Assembly: GCA_023525975.1 (NCBI GenBank)
Contig: CM042032.1
Location: 15,816,001 to 15,880,000, forward strand
Reading direction: 5' to 3'
Origin: Smallanthus sonchifolius
Lineage: Eukaryota > Streptophyta > Magnoliopsida > Asterales > Asteraceae
DNA: 64,000 nucleotides
Part shown: in pieces, positions 12,693 to 23,468 of the stretch
Position numbering within the stretch: position 1 is the stretch's first letter
How the letters are laid out: every line of letters begins with the position of its first letter
Position numbers and translations under genes: made by a program
Notes under the pieces: generated by a model
The model's input: the letters and a program-made list of their open reading frames with translations, nothing else
What the model was told of the DNA's origin: nothing
Databases searched by the model: none

Positions 12693-13361
12693 ATTATTAG
12701 TTGAAACGGGGCCGGGTTGAGTGTAGATCTCAACAAGTCATCATCATTACGATTTGATGCTGGAGTGGAGTACAAGCAAAGATATAATTATGGTGATGTG
12801 ATCTTTAAGTTGCGTACACTCTTGGTCATAATCATGATGATTATAACGCTTGAGTGTTGTGTAAGCAAAGCAATCATGATGAAGATGTGATCGATTTAGA
12901 CGCGGTATATTACCCAAAAATATTAGCCGCCTTAATATCTTTAATTATTAAGATGTCCTACATTTTGTGTTGTTTGACTAGCTTTAATAATCTGGTAGTG
13001 AATTCCCGACATAGTTATTACTTTACTATATCATACATGTATACACATAAAATAACTCAAGGTCATGCAACCAACATTTTTTTATGTCCATGCTTTATGG
13101 TTTAGTCACCAATATATACGTTTTTATATTAAACCGTGTCCCTAGACTTTTACTGGAATAAAATCTCGATAATCACCAACGAACGTTCAATGCGGGTTAT
13201 TATCGTTTATTTCCTAGTAATTCTTAAAAATTACTAAATGTGACACTTGTCCCTTTGCTAGACTCCTGACAATACCATGTCAAATATAATATTCCAAGAA
13301 ATATAAAATAGGAATGTGCAAATATGACTATGGGTATTGACCTGGACTACTGGGTGTCACA
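10387..13361 (-). repeat. Element G, right (5') LTR
   Basis: Runs from TGTCACACCCCC to GGGTGTCACA, 2975 bases. It matches the left LTR in blocks: 10484-12450 against 2740-4430, then 12470-13361 against 5340-6188. It has about twice as many 48-bp minisatellite units as the left copy and has lost about 850 bases around 12455. Confidence 0.9.
10735..11285 (-). repeat. 48-bp minisatellite in right G LTR, about 11 units
   Basis: Same unit as at 2990-3262 but expanded to about 11 copies. The inner copies alternate two variants on a roughly 96-base period (CATGTCCATG against CATATACATG), which suggests that a two-unit block was amplified. The minus-strand frame 10771-11217 (148 codons of a 16-residue repeat) is a by-product. 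Confidence 0.9.
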
Positions 13362-13704
13362 GTATGCGAGTTTTTACCTCGATTCACGTTGAACCGGAAA
13401 CCCTCGTCGCCCTCTTCGTCTCTCTCGATATCGGCAGCCGCAAAACACCCCAATGGGGTTTCCTCCCCTTGCGTAACACCCTAATGAGTGTGTTCCTTAG
13501 ATCAGGCTTGGCCCCTCACGCGCCACAACCTCTCGGCCCGACCCATCTCACGTTTTAATAAAAGTCCTGCCACTTACACGTTAATTACTCGCCAACCCTT
13601 CTAGATATATTTACATAAAAAGAAACCCGATACTACACCTTTGTTAGATCTCGTTACTATCTCATAAAAATACGTCCATTATGTTACAACATATATGCAA
13701 ATAT
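13362..13704 (-). mobile_element. Element F, left LTR, piece 2
   Basis: Matches the right LTR at about 49770-50110 (GCGAGTTTTTACCTCGA, CTCGTCGCCC, CAATGGGGTTTCCTC). It is bounded by the end of G on the left and the start of element A on the right. Confidence 0.9.
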
Positions 13705-14027
13705 TGTTGGAACTAATTGTAGGCCATCGCATATAAAACAGTCTGAAGTCGGAGGAATTCTTTGAATTTAAAAGATTTTGACCGAAATCTTTTTTGATAG
13801 AAATCGTTTTCGGACGAAATACATTTCAACCGAAATGTATTTCGAACGAAGTCTTTATTTGTCTTCTTAGTATTAATACTTGTGTATCTTTAACATTGTA
13901 AGGGGGAATTCATTTGCAAATATCAATAATCATTTGAGATTACACCTTTAACTATGTGTTTTTGATTCTACCTTGTTTCATGATTCTTGTATCGGTGTAT
14001 TGAATCTGCTACGAATAACAGGAATCA
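13705..14027 (+). repeat. Element A, 5' LTR
   Basis: Starts TGTTGGAACTAATTG and ends about 14027, just before the primer site. At 13778-13858 it has five degraded copies of the TTTCGACCGAAA inverted repeat (for example TTTTGACCGAAATC and ATTTCAACCGAAAT). It does not match the right-hand LTR of the same unit apart from TGTTGGAAC and the motif. Confidence 0.75.
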
Positions 14028-14031
14028 TAAT

Positions 14032-14044
14032 TGGTGTCAGAGCT
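14032..14044 (+). promoter_or_regulatory. Element A primer binding site
   Basis: TGGTGTCAGAGCT differs by one base from the TGGTATCAGAGC initiator tRNA-Met site. Confidence 0.8.
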
Positions 14045-14214
14045 TTCGGTGCTCGGTTTTGGGAGATTCAAGCAAGTTTCAAAGTTTGTTAAAGTTTTCA
14101 ACTTTTCAAGATTCAAAAGCCATCAAATTTGATCATTTTCAGTGACATTTTAGAGTATTTAGCATGTACAACAGTGGAGATGGAGTTTGGGATGATTTTC
14201 GAGGCTTAATTTGA

Positions 14215-14450
14215 CGTTCGGAAGTTGCAGGTCGGAATTTCACGAGTTTCAGTTGAATCGTCCGAAATCTCTGATTGAAGGGGTCGAAATCTCTTTTCGA
14301 TCAAAATCATTTTCGATCAGAGTTTTCGATCGAAATCTCAAGTTTTGTCTGAATTCTCCAGATCGAAATCTGAATTTTCGACCGAAAAGTCTTGTTAGAA
14401 AAAGTTTTCAATCGAAAAGTATGCCTGAGTAAATATATATATATATATAT
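14215..14450 (+). repeat. Element A leader inverted-repeat cluster and TA run
   Basis: Several copies of TTTCGATCGAAA and variants (TTTTCGATCAGAG, TTTTCGACCGAAAAG, TTTTCAATCGAAAAG) lie at 14265-14420. A TATATA microsatellite follows at 14431-14455. The cluster sits between the primer site and the coding remnant, as in element B. Confidence 0.8.
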
Positions 14451-14616
14451 ATGTATATTTGGCGGGGAAAATTTTGTTGGTCGAAATTTCTGGAAGATGC
14501 TCGGAGCTATGTTTGGCGCTGATTATGAAAAAATGAGGTAGTTAAAAAATATATATATAAAAAAAGGAAGGAATTCTCAATGGCTGATGAAGGGTGTGTG
14601 CATAAGGTGTTTGTAA

Positions 14617-14834
14617 ATGGTTTGGGGTGTGTTCATCCAGATCTTTTATAAGGAAAATGTGAAAGGAAAAGCAAGACAAGAGCAATTAAAGAAAAGATAT
14701 CAAGTCTTCGCACGTACAGAAGGAGAATATTTGACTAACCAGTATCATAGTTATGTAGAGTTGATAAATGATCTAAAGGATGTTGATATTGAATATTAAA
14801 AATCAGAAGTCATGGATAAATTTCTCATGTTCAG
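14617..14834 (+). pseudogene. Element A gag fragment (UBN2-like)
   Basis: A 60-codon frame with KKRYQVFARTEGEYLTNQY and ELINDLKDVDIEY resembles the helical copia gag domain (UBN2 family), where a KQY...F...E..T..Y..F..L.NDLK pattern is usual. After a TAA at 14797 the same register continues with KSEVMDKFLM and then runs straight into third-ORF sequence (FSGTVTPLFPNM). This gag type differs from that of element B, which fits the mixed origin of the unit. Confidence 0.6.
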
Positions 14835-16944
14835 TGGAACCGTAACTCCTTTATTTCCAAATATGTCATTTGATGATCCAGATCCATAATTCAATATAGA
14901 TGATGTAGTGGATGTTATAATGGATAGTGATGTTGATGGTGAAGATGGTGATGATGGGGGTGAAGGTGGTGTTGGTATTAACGTTGGTGCAACTCAAGAT
15001 AACATGATTCATGAAGATGAACAACCTGCTAATGACGGTAACAATCAAATATCTGAAGCGGAGATTGAAAATGTAGTACATGTTGTAATTTAATCAGAAA
15101 GAGTTAAAGCACATGATAAACATAAGAAAGAAGGTACAAAGTTGATAGAAAATGGATCAGTGAATGTTACAAAAAATGTACAAGATGATACACAAGAGAA
15201 TACTCAAGAAGCACAAGCAACTGAAACCCCACAAACAAAGAAAAGAAAAGAAGATGATAAAGAAAGTACCGTGCCTTCTAGACCTCCTACGTCTAAGGAT
15301 ATCGTGTTCAAAAGTCCTGAAGGCAAGAGATTAAAGACAATGGCTAGAAGGGAAGCGATGGGCAAGGGCAAAGGCAAGGATATTCTAGAGAAGCAGAGTT
15401 TTAAACCTTCAAAAGATTACAACTAAGTTGATGAAGAATTCTTGAATTATTCAACAAGGGAAACTGATGATGTTGTAAGTCAAATGAAGTCTCAGATTGC
15501 AAACTTGCAAAGTCGAGAAGCAATGAATTCAAGAGAAATTAGGGAATTGCGTACAGAAAGTAGTCGTCAGTAAACAGTTATTGATCAACAACAAGTACAA
15601 ATCAATAATTTTCAAGGAATAGTACAAGATTTACTGAAGCATGACTGCAAACTCAATCTGATAATGTCACCTCTCAAATTAACCCTGAAAATCAAAGGAA
15701 TGTGAATCAGGTAGGTCCATCTATAATAGAACCTCATAGTGTTCAATCTCCTGTAATTGAAGCAAGTGTTTATGGCTCTCAAGATATGTTTGATGTGGAT
15801 TGTTTGCTTAATAATCAAGGTGAAGGAATGGAGAATACTGATGACACAGAAAAAGACGAAAAGAAAGAGGAAGAGAAAGAGGAGGAAGTAGTTATTATTG
15901 GTGAACAGAAAGATGATGACAAGCCTTCTGTTGACGATGACAGTAGTAGTGTTAGTTCTGGAGGTATTGGTGGTAATTCTAATGATCAAGAGTCAAGTGA
16001 CGAAGGCAAGTCAAACAAAGAATATACCAAGTATGAGTATGAAGAAAAGCAAACATATGTTGAAAATGATGGATCAGTAATTGGAAGGATTGATAATATT
16101 GTTGATGATCGTGAATCTTTTGATGTTCCTGATGATAATGACGAATCAACTAATGCTCCAAAGATAAATGTCAGTGACAAAAGTTTGTGGTGGAAGATTA
16201 GAGAAAAACCAACAATTGTCGAACAAGTTACTCAGAAGATTCGTAATCCAAAGAAAGCACTGACTGGACAAATACTTAGTTGGATGTATGATAGTGAGAA
16301 GAAGATGTATGTTATCAAAAGGGTGATAGGGACATTCAATATTTCTCTACAAGTCATAAACGGCAGACATTGCCAAGATTGGATATTAGAGATATATGTC
16401 ATCTAAAATTGATAAATCCAGCAAATTGCTCTATTGCTTCTGTATTTGAAACATTTTTAAGGAATCAGCGTGAGCAAGATAGATTCACTTCATTCAATCC
16501 ACAAGTTCCTAAGTGTGAAAAGATAAAGAGAAAGTACAAAGTAAATGATCAAAGAAAGTTCAGATATATAGTTAAGTCGCTGATACGGTGACTACTGTGT
16601 ATATTCAAGCAAGACGAGAAAGTTTTAGTAATGCTTTTATCAGATGGGAGTATGATAGTTTAGCTCACGAAGCGGTTATCACATAGAAAGAATCACTTGA
16701 GGTTAGAATCTTCGATCCAATGGATCTGTTCAGTTTCTCCAATGAAGACCTAAAGATTTTATACCGTAATCCTATCAAATGTGACATAAGTTTAATAATC
16801 AAGACCGAAGCCAAGCTGTACATGAGGGTTATTGTAAGATGTTTTTCAATGCGTTATGAAGCTAATATAATCAAGAAACGACTTGCGGATCTGGAATCTA
16901 AGAAAGTCATAGTTGAAGCCAAGCCTACTGCAGACAAATACTAA
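14835..16944 (+). pseudogene. Element A third-ORF ('env-like') remnant
   Basis: It starts in the middle of the protein at FSGTVTPLFPNM, which matches element B at about 42960. It then follows the B protein to its end: an acidic stretch (14908-15080), a basic linker with PSRPPTSKDIVFKSPEGKR (15142-15426), a coiled-coil-like part, a second acidic stretch (15800-16060), and the C-terminal globular region (SLWWKIREKP, RNPKKAL, then LFSFSNEDLKILYRNP). At least three frameshifts and several stops break it. The longest open piece is 15702-16406 (234 codons). The N-terminal globular domain is absent. Confidence 0.75.
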
Positions 16945-16969
16945 AGCCTTGATGTTCAATGGACTAGGG

Positions 16970-17358
16970 GTTGGAACCTAGTAGTCCATAGAAATCAAGA
17001 GTTAGATCAAAATTGTACAAGTTCTAAGTTTTCAGACGAAGCTTTCAATCGAAATCTTTTTACTTTATATAGTTTGTTGTTTGAACTTGTAGAAAGTGAT
17101 TACCAATTTTCATGTATGTATGCTCTTTGATTAGATCAGTAGTAATCATAATTTCTCAAGTTTTAGTCATTGTAATTACAAGCTTTATCAATGGAATCCA
17201 TTTGTTTGATGATGTATATCGTTTATGTGGTGGTTTTCATTCTTATTAGTGTTTGATTCGATTCGCTTGGGTATTGTTGATCTTGGATTGATTCCGCCTT
17301 TCCAGGAGAGTTACAATGTGCTTGATACTTGATTATCAACGGATAAGAGGGACTCACA
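16970..17358 (+). repeat. Element A, 3' LTR of element B type
   Basis: Starts TTGGAACCTAGTAGTCC right after GGACTAGGGG; a few bases of the polypurine tract and the leading TG are missing. It matches the B LTRs in its first 40 bases and in general layout: an inverted-repeat remnant at 17025-17058 (TTTTCAGACGAAG, TTTCAATCGAAATC) followed by TTTATATAG at 17064. It ends GACTCACA. Confidence 0.75.
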
Positions 17359-17403
17359 TATATACATTAATCCCATTAGTTCTATAAAAACCGGGATGTT
17401 ACA
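17359..17403 (-). mobile_element. Element F, left LTR, inner end
   Basis: TATATACATTAATCCCATTAG through CCGGGATGTTACA matches the outer end of the right LTR (50110-50154). On the minus strand this is the start of the 3' LTR (TGTAACATCCCGG), preceded by the purine-rich GTAGGGGGAAGACT (17404-17417). Confidence 0.9.
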
Positions 17404-17417
17404 AGTCTTCCCCCTAC
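17404..17417 (-). promoter_or_regulatory. Element F polypurine tract
   Basis: The complement reads GTAGGGGGAAGACT, ending directly at the TGTAACATCC start of the 3' LTR. It would prime plus-strand synthesis. Confidence 0.8.
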
Positions 17418-17429
17418 AAGAGATTTTGT

Positions 17430-17625
17430 CCTCGAAACCTGCGTCATCTGGAAATAAATGCGGATAGCGTTCACGCATTTCTGCTTCTAACTCCCAAGTA
17501 GCCACTGATCCTTTACAATGCTTCCACTGCACCTTAACAATCAGGATTACTGTCCTTCTCAATCTCTTTTCCTTTCTATCCAGTATAGCCACTGGTTCCT
17601 CTACATAATTTAGCTTATCGTCCAC
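17430..17625 (-). pseudogene. Element F chromodomain tail
   Basis: The minus-strand frame VDDKLNYVEEPVAILD followed by VKVQWKHCKGSVATWELEAEMRERYPHLF is the C-terminal chromodomain of a plant chromovirus, which in the family directs integration toward heterochromatin. It overlaps the end of the integrase frame in another register because the DNA between WGEIG and VDDKL has been deleted. The frame runs on without a stop past the polypurine tract into the LTR. Confidence 0.85.
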
Positions 17626-18470
17626 CCAATCTCACCCCAACACACCAAGGTCCTACACTTTCTCCCATATAACATCTCGTATGGCGGCATTCCAATAGTC
17701 ACGTGATAACTATTGTTATAAGAAAATTCCGCCAACGGTAAATGACTATCCCATGCACCACCAAAATCTATCACACACGCACGAAGCATGTCCTCCAACG
17801 TTTGTATCGTCCATTCAGACTGCCCATCGGCCTGAGGATGATACGCTGTGCAAATATGTAACCTCGTCCCCATAGACTCATTGAATCTTTTCCAAAACTT
17901 AGACATGAATCTCGTATCTCGGTCAGATACGATAGAAACCGGCATTCCGTGCCTGGCAACAATCTCATTCACAAACACTTCGGATAACCTCTCGGACGAG
18001 AATGTCTCCCTAGTCAGTAGAAAATGAGCGCTTTTTGTTAAACGATCCACTACTACCCAAATCCTATCGTGCCCCTTCGCCGTCTTGGGCAACTTCGTAA
18101 TAAAATCCATCGTAATGTGCTCCCATTTCCATTTTGGAATCTCTAACGGTTGGATTTTGCCATAAGGCTTTTGATGATCTGCCTTAACCTGCAAGCATGT
18201 CAAACATTTACTCACGTACTGGATCACATCATGCTTCATTCCCGGCCACTAATAGTTACCCTTCATGTCCTGTTACATCTTTGTCGTACCCGGGTGTATC
18301 GAGTACCTTGACTTGTGTGCTTCGTCGAGCACTTGTTCTCTAAACCCTCCAAACCTTGGTATCTAAATACGGTCATCCTTGACCCACACCCCGTGACCGT
18401 TCTCGGTCAACAATTCACGCTGCCCGAAGATTCTTTCCTCCTTTAACGTCTCCTCCCGCAAGGCCTCCGC
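17610..18470 (-). pseudogene. Element F integrase core
   Basis: The open stretch 17610-18239 (209 codons) has the end of the HHCC domain (YVSKCLTCLQVKADH) and the core with the three catalytic acidic positions (MDFITK, SDRDTRF, and E in GQSEW). The more N-terminal HKSRYSIHPG part at 18240-18340 carries two stops (TAG and TAA where Trp or similar is expected). The DNA for the GPY/F region that normally follows is gone: the frame jumps from LVCWGEIG into chromodomain sequence, about 400 bases short of the family norm. Confidence 0.9.
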
Positions 18471-19121
18471 TTACACATCCCTTAGTAACGTCAGAAAATC
18501 TGGTGTTATAATCAGTTGGCACGCTTTAACTCTAATCAGAGTGTGTTCCTCCTTGCGACTCAGCGCGTCTGCAACCACATTTGCTTTACCGGGGTGGTAA
18601 AGGATTTCACAATTATAGTCTTTAATTAGCTCTAACCACCTCCTTTGCCTCATGTTTATTTGTTTCTGCTCGAAGAAGTACTTCAAGCTCTTGTGATCCG
18701 TGTAGATCGTGCACTTGATTCCATACAAATAATGCCTCCATAACTTAAGTGCAAACACCACTGCTGCTAGTTCTAAATCATGGGTAGGGTAATTCACCTC
18801 GTGAGTCTTTAATTGTATTGACGCATAAGCGATAACTTTACCTTGTTGCATCAACACGTAACCAAGACCCAAATATGATGCATCTGAATACACCACTAAA
18901 TCGTCCATCACTTATGGTAACGTTAACACTAGCGCTTCAGTCAATCACTTCTTTAGCTCTTGAAACGCACCCTCTTGATCTGCTCCCCCAGTAAATTTTA
19001 CTCCCTTTCGAGTCAACTTAGTTAATGGCATTGCTAGCTTGGAGAAGTCCTTAATGAACTTCCTATAATATCCTGCCAATCCCAAGAAACTACGCACCTC
19101 CGTTGGAGTCTTAGGAGCGTT
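18471..19121 (-). pseudogene. Element F RNase H and end of reverse transcriptase
   Basis: On the minus strand 19121-18960 gives the RT connection region ([17 protein letters not shown]). 18911-18471 gives RNase H ([62 protein letters not shown]). Stops occur at about 18910-18950 and 18472. The rest of RT lies beyond element B, starting at 45500, so B split this gene. Confidence 0.9.
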
Positions 19122-19532
19122 TGTTGGAACCTAGTAGTCCATAAAAATCAATTGATAGGCTAGTTTTGTACAACTCTGTAATTTTTGGTCGAAAACACTT
19201 TCGGTCAGAAGTTTTCGATCGAAATCTTCAGTGTGTATATATATATAGTTGTCTTTTGAAGTTGTAAGTGGTTGTTCACTTTGTTCTTTGAATTCAGATC
19301 TTGTGATAGTGAAGTTAGCCTTTGTATGTATGTTCAATCAGTATGTAATTGCAAGTTAATCATCAATGAAGATCAAGTGTTTGATATTACATTGTGTGTT
19401 TGTGGCGGTTTTCGATGATATTTGTGTTTGATTCGACTACTCGGTTATAGAAGTATTCTGGATTGAATCCGCATTTCAAGAGATTGTTTGAAGATCAGAG
19501 ACTTGAATATCAGAGGATTAGTAGGGATCACA
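19122..19532 (+). repeat. Element B, 5' LTR (411 bp)
   Basis: TGTTGGAACCTAGTAGTCC to GATCACA. It contains three inverted-repeat copies at 19187-19222 (TTTTGGTCGAAAAC, CTTTCGGTCAGAAG, TTTTCGATCGAAAT), then a TATATATATATAG site at 19236-19247. Compared with the 3' LTR it lacks about 48 bases of extra motif copies. Confidence 0.95.
19236..19247 (+). promoter_or_regulatory. Putative TATA box, B 5' LTR
   Basis: TATATATATATAG lies 14 bases downstream of the last inverted-repeat copy. The 3' LTR has the same arrangement (45204-45214). Function is inferred from position. Confidence 0.55.
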
Positions 19533-19534
19533 AG

Positions 19535-19547
19535 TGGTATCAGAACC
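19535..19547 (+). promoter_or_regulatory. Element B primer binding site
   Basis: TGGTATCAGAACC starts two bases after the LTR end. It differs by one base from the initiator tRNA-Met site found in E and C. Confidence 0.9.
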
Positions 19548-19726
19548 GTTGGTTAAAACTCTTGATATTTAAGCGGTTTTCATTGATTTCTTTTGAATCA
19601 TAGTGTTATTCTACGCCATTTTTGTGTTTTCAGAGTCAAAATTGATGGAGATGAAGTTTACAATCGATTTGGAGACTTGATTTTCCATCCGGATTGTTGC
19701 AGATTGATTTTGGTGTTCTTGGGAAG

Positions 19727-19913
19727 AATCGACCGAAAAGTCCGTTTGAAGGAGCCGAAATCTCATTTCGAATGGAAAGTCAATTATTTTTGATCGAAAA
19801 GTGTTGTCCAAATCTCAAAAGTTCAAAATCTCCTGTGTTCAAAATCTTGATTTTTCGACCGAAAAGTCCTCTCATATATTTTCCTATCGAAAAAGGTTTT
19901 CGATCGAAAACTC
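19727..19913 (+). repeat. Element B leader inverted-repeat cluster
   Basis: Copies include TCGACCGAAAAGTCC, TTTTTGATCGAAAAGTG, TTTTTCGACCGAAAAGTCC and GGTTTTCGATCGAAAAC. The cluster ends about 45 bases before the gag ATG at 19958. Confidence 0.85.
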
Positions 19914-19957
19914 GTTACTTGGAAGTTTTCAGAATTTTGACTAAGTGTTCAAGTTCA

Positions 19958-22529
19958 ATGGGTGGAAAAGTATACGATACTGAGCGAGTTATGGGAAAGT
20001 CGCCACCAATGCTTAAGTCTATTTCAGAGTTTTCAAACTGAAAAATCATGATGAAAGCTTACTTCAAATTCACTGAGCATTGTGGAAATCTATAGTCAAA
20101 GGTCCTCATGTGCCAAAAACTACAAATGTTGATGGTTTAGTTCCAATTGCTGATCCAGATTTGTATTCAGAAGAGGATAAAAAGTTGATTGAAAGAGACA
20201 ACAGGGCATTGGGTTCAATTATTTTAGCTCTTCTAACTGAACTTTATCTAAATTTCGAGCAACATGAGACAACTCAAGGCTTATGGAATGCACTGTGTTT
20301 GAGATTTGAAGGAAATGTAGCATTGCAAGAGAGTCACACAGATTTGTTATTGAAACAATACAATATGTTCAACTACAAGAAAAATGAAACTCTAAGTGAG
20401 CAAGTTACAAGATTTACTACAATGATCAATAGGTTGAGAAAAATGGGTGTTAAGTTTGAAGAATATGAATTGTGTAAGAAGCTACTTGACTCTTTACCTG
20501 ATACCTGGAGCATATCGTGCATGCTGATAAAGAACACTACTCCAGATTTAAAGAGCAAAACTCTTGATGATATAATTTGTTTGTTAGAGTCTTATGAACT
20601 TGATGCAAAGAAAAGGGAGTTGAATAATCCAGACAAACCAAACAACACAAGTTCAACAAATGCAGCATTGTTTTTAGGGAATGGTGAAGGTACCAGTGGA
20701 TCAAAATCTGAGAAGGGTAAGAGTTGTTATGGTTCAGAACATTCTGCTAGAGAGAATGGGAAAGCAACTGGTCAAATTCCTAAGGATCAAATTGCATTGT
20801 TTGGAGATTTCATGAGTAGTTATGATGCTTTAGTGACTGGAAAGCTTCAACCGGTTGTTCATGATCTTGTGCAAATAAATCCTGATGATTTAGAATATAT
20901 GGATTTGCAATGGCAAATGGCCATGATCGCTGTGAGAGCCAAAAAGTATCTTCAGAAAGTTGGAAAAGACAAGCTACAGTTTGGAAAGAAAGTTGGGTTT
21001 GATAAGGCAAAGCTGAGATGTTACAACTGCCAACAACTTGGACATTTTGCTCGCGAGTGTCCAAAGGAGAAAAAGAAGAAAACTGATAGCATTGGAGTAA
21101 AATTAATTGAAATGATTGAGGAAGATGAAAAATCTAAGAAAGCTCCAACCGCTTTGATGTCAAAACAATTGAGCAACTGTGAATGGGAAACCGAAATTGA
21201 AGATGCTAAAAATGAATTTGATGAGTCTCTGATGGCTGAGATTGAAGTTTCTGAGAAGGCAGCTGAAAGTAAAAGTGAATGTGCTTTTAAAGCTAATAAC
21301 AAAGGAAAAGCTGCTGCTAATGATGTTGATACTTCTTTTGAGAGTGTGATAACATCTGAGGATGCGTATTCTATTTGTTCTTCTGATTGTGTTGATAAAA
21401 TGCAAAATTATCATGCAACAAACACATTATTGATTGCTGAAAATGATAAACTAAAAAGGGTGAATAAGGAATTAAAACAGAATGAGGTCACCTACACCAG
21501 AAAGATAAAAGCTTTACTAAAAGATAATGTCACATTTAAATAATATCTTGATAAAAAGGATGTTTTAATCAAAGACCTTTCTGATAAACCGATTGCTTAT
21601 GAAACTGACTTAATCAAAGAACGGGTATTAATTGCAAAATGGAAAATGCAAAGAAATGTTTTGGATGAATGTGTGAATAAACAAAGAAAAGTGTACATCT
21701 AAGATGGTTTAGGTTATAACAAAGTACCTCATCCTGATAATTTTGTGCCATTTCTTGAACCGCATAAATCAAATGATTTGATAAATGCAAGTGATTCTAA
21801 TTTTCATGATATGTATGTAAGTGCATATGTGACAACAGGTAGTGTTGAGGATGAGGTTGACATTGATGGAGTTAAGAATTTTTCATCTTTCAATAAACAG
21901 TGTACTAGAGAATTCATAGGGGATTGCAAGCAGTACTTAGATTTTAAGTGTGATCTTAAAAATTATGTAAATGCTTGTGACAATCATGATTTCGAAAAGT
22001 GTTCAGAATTTGATATTTCTAATGTGTCTACATGTTCTACTAATTCTGTGTGTGAGGTTTCTGATTGTGTATCTGAGGTTTTTTCCACATCTACTTTCTT
22101 TGACAAAGTGGGGCACATAGCTAGAGAGTATGTTCCAATTCACAAAAACTCATTTCTGGCTAAAGATGTCATGTTAGATAAATTTGGGAATCCTTTGATT
22201 CAAGACTATGACCTCTCTCATGAAAAGACTAATAAAGATGATTTCATAGCACCTAAGAATCATATACTTATGAGTGATCAAGAGAGTAAAAGGTCTGTCC
22301 AAGTTAAAATCAGTGCACCGACAAAGATTCAACGTGAGGTAAAAGTATCAAACAAAGTGAGTGTCAAAGGCAAATCAGTCGATGTCAAAGATAAGCCTGC
22401 TCAAAGCAAAGGGAAGTTAGTAAAGAATGTGTGTCCGTAAAAGAGTGATAACGGACAGTGCGTGTTTGAAGCAGGCGAGTGTTCTAAATCGCCGTCAAAG
22501 TCAAAGACTAAATGTTACAACTGTTTTAC
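19958..22529 (+). pseudogene. Element B gag, first part
   Basis: The likely start is the ATG at 19958, which follows TTTTGACTAAGTGTTC, a phrase also present just before the gag ATG of element E. A small frameshift near 20075 leads into one long register (20080-22529). It is broken only by TAA codons at 21541, 21700 and 22438, the first two at positions where Gln fits. The domain order is copia gag helical region (ERDNRALGSIILALLTEL, LWNALCLRFEGN), a CCHC knuckle CYNCQQLGHFAREC at about residue 330 of the 20080 frame, then a long charged region. A second knuckle starts CYNCFTC exactly where element C is inserted. The gag of Sireviruses is unusually long, which fits. Confidence 0.9.
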
Positions 22530-23288
22530 TGTGACATTCGACGATTTTCAGGTTAATTACCGTTAAGCCCTGATACGCATCATAAATTAATTATACGCAT
22601 GTTAGACTTAATTTTAGTTAATTAGCATATTATAAAGTCTAGCAAAGCCCTTCGTTTACAAAATTTGGCATTTCGTGAAATTTCGGTACCGCGTAGCAGT
22701 AAAATGCCCGTAATACGCGCTGGTAACAACCCGGTAAGATAAAAATATCCGTTTTTACCAAAAATTACTTGGATAAAATTAAATTGGTGGATTATATGTG
22801 AAAATTACGTGCTACTTATTAATTGTTGCGTCCGGTAATTTTTATCGCGTTTTTACCAGTATTTTAACCGTTTGGCGCACCGGAAGTGTTAAAAATTCAC
22901 TTTTAGTAAAATTATGATCTTTATCAATTATGATAGAGAAAAATTAGTAGTAAATTTATATAATTTTTATTTGGTGAGAAACCATGTTTAAAATGGTTTA
23001 TTTTTATAAAAGGTTGGTTTTTATACAAAGAATTACCTACTTAGGGTATTTTTATAAAAAAATGGTCTTCTAGAAGTCCCTCCCCCTTTAAGAATCTGCT
23101 GAAAAAAAAAATGTGGGTCCCACCTACCACAAATCATCTAATCTAATCTAATTATTTTACCCAAGGTTACACATTTGCTTAAAACCAATATTATACACCA
23201 AATCCTCATCATTTCTTTGCATGAATACCCATTGGACCAACTCTCCCCTCTCCCTCCCTCTTGAGTCCGTAACCAGCCCCCCATCCCC

Positions 23289-23300
23289 TTATTTATACCC
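23289..23300 (+). promoter_or_regulatory. Putative TATA box, C 5' LTR
   Basis: TTATTTATACCC sits about 760 bases into the LTR, after a pyrimidine-rich stretch and before CTTCAACTCTTGC. The 3' LTR has the same sequence at about 32606. Confidence 0.5.
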
Positions 23301-23468
23301 TTCAACTCTTGCAACAAGTCTCCACACCATCTCCAATTATTACCTCTCTAAGTTCTTAACCATTCTTGAAGTTTTTATGGTGTTTTGAGTCTTGGAGTCT
23401 CTTGGAGCTAAGCAGAAAATACTCTCTTTCACCTACATTTATAGTGCTTTCCTTGATTTATTTAAGTG

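Larger units (their letters stand above)
2740..13361 (-). mobile_element. Element G: degraded chromovirus (Ty3/gypsy)
   Basis: The element has two similar LTRs (2740-6188 and 10387-13361). On the minus strand a primer binding site (TTGGTATCAGAGCA, complement of 10371-10385) adjoins the right LTR, and a purine-rich tract with GGGACGAAATTC and GGGGAGAA adjoins the left LTR (6189-6227). The only recognisable coding is an integrase with a chromodomain-like tail. The internal part is only about 4.2 kb, too short for full gag-pol, so reverse transcriptase and most of gag are lost or beyond recognition. It is nested in the left LTR of F. Confidence 0.85.
13705..17358 (+). mobile_element. Element A: chimeric, non-autonomous copia derivative
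   Basis: A 3.65-kb unit inserted in the F LTR, flanked by AATAT (13700-13704) and TATAT (17359-17363), a near-match target duplication. The order is 5' LTR, primer site, leader, a short gag fragment, the C-terminal two-thirds of the third ORF, and 3' LTR. Protease, integrase and reverse transcriptase are absent. The two terminal repeats are not copies of each other: the left starts TGTTGGAACTAATTG, while the right is of the element B type (TTGGAACCTAGTAGTCC). The unit is therefore a recombinant of two related families. Movement would have depended on proteins from other elements. Confidence 0.8.

Noticed and set aside
15612..15989. Minus-strand frame with a hydrophobic run (FLLFLFLFLFVFF)
   Set aside because: It is the complement of the GAA/GAG-rich acidic region of the third ORF, not a real membrane protein.
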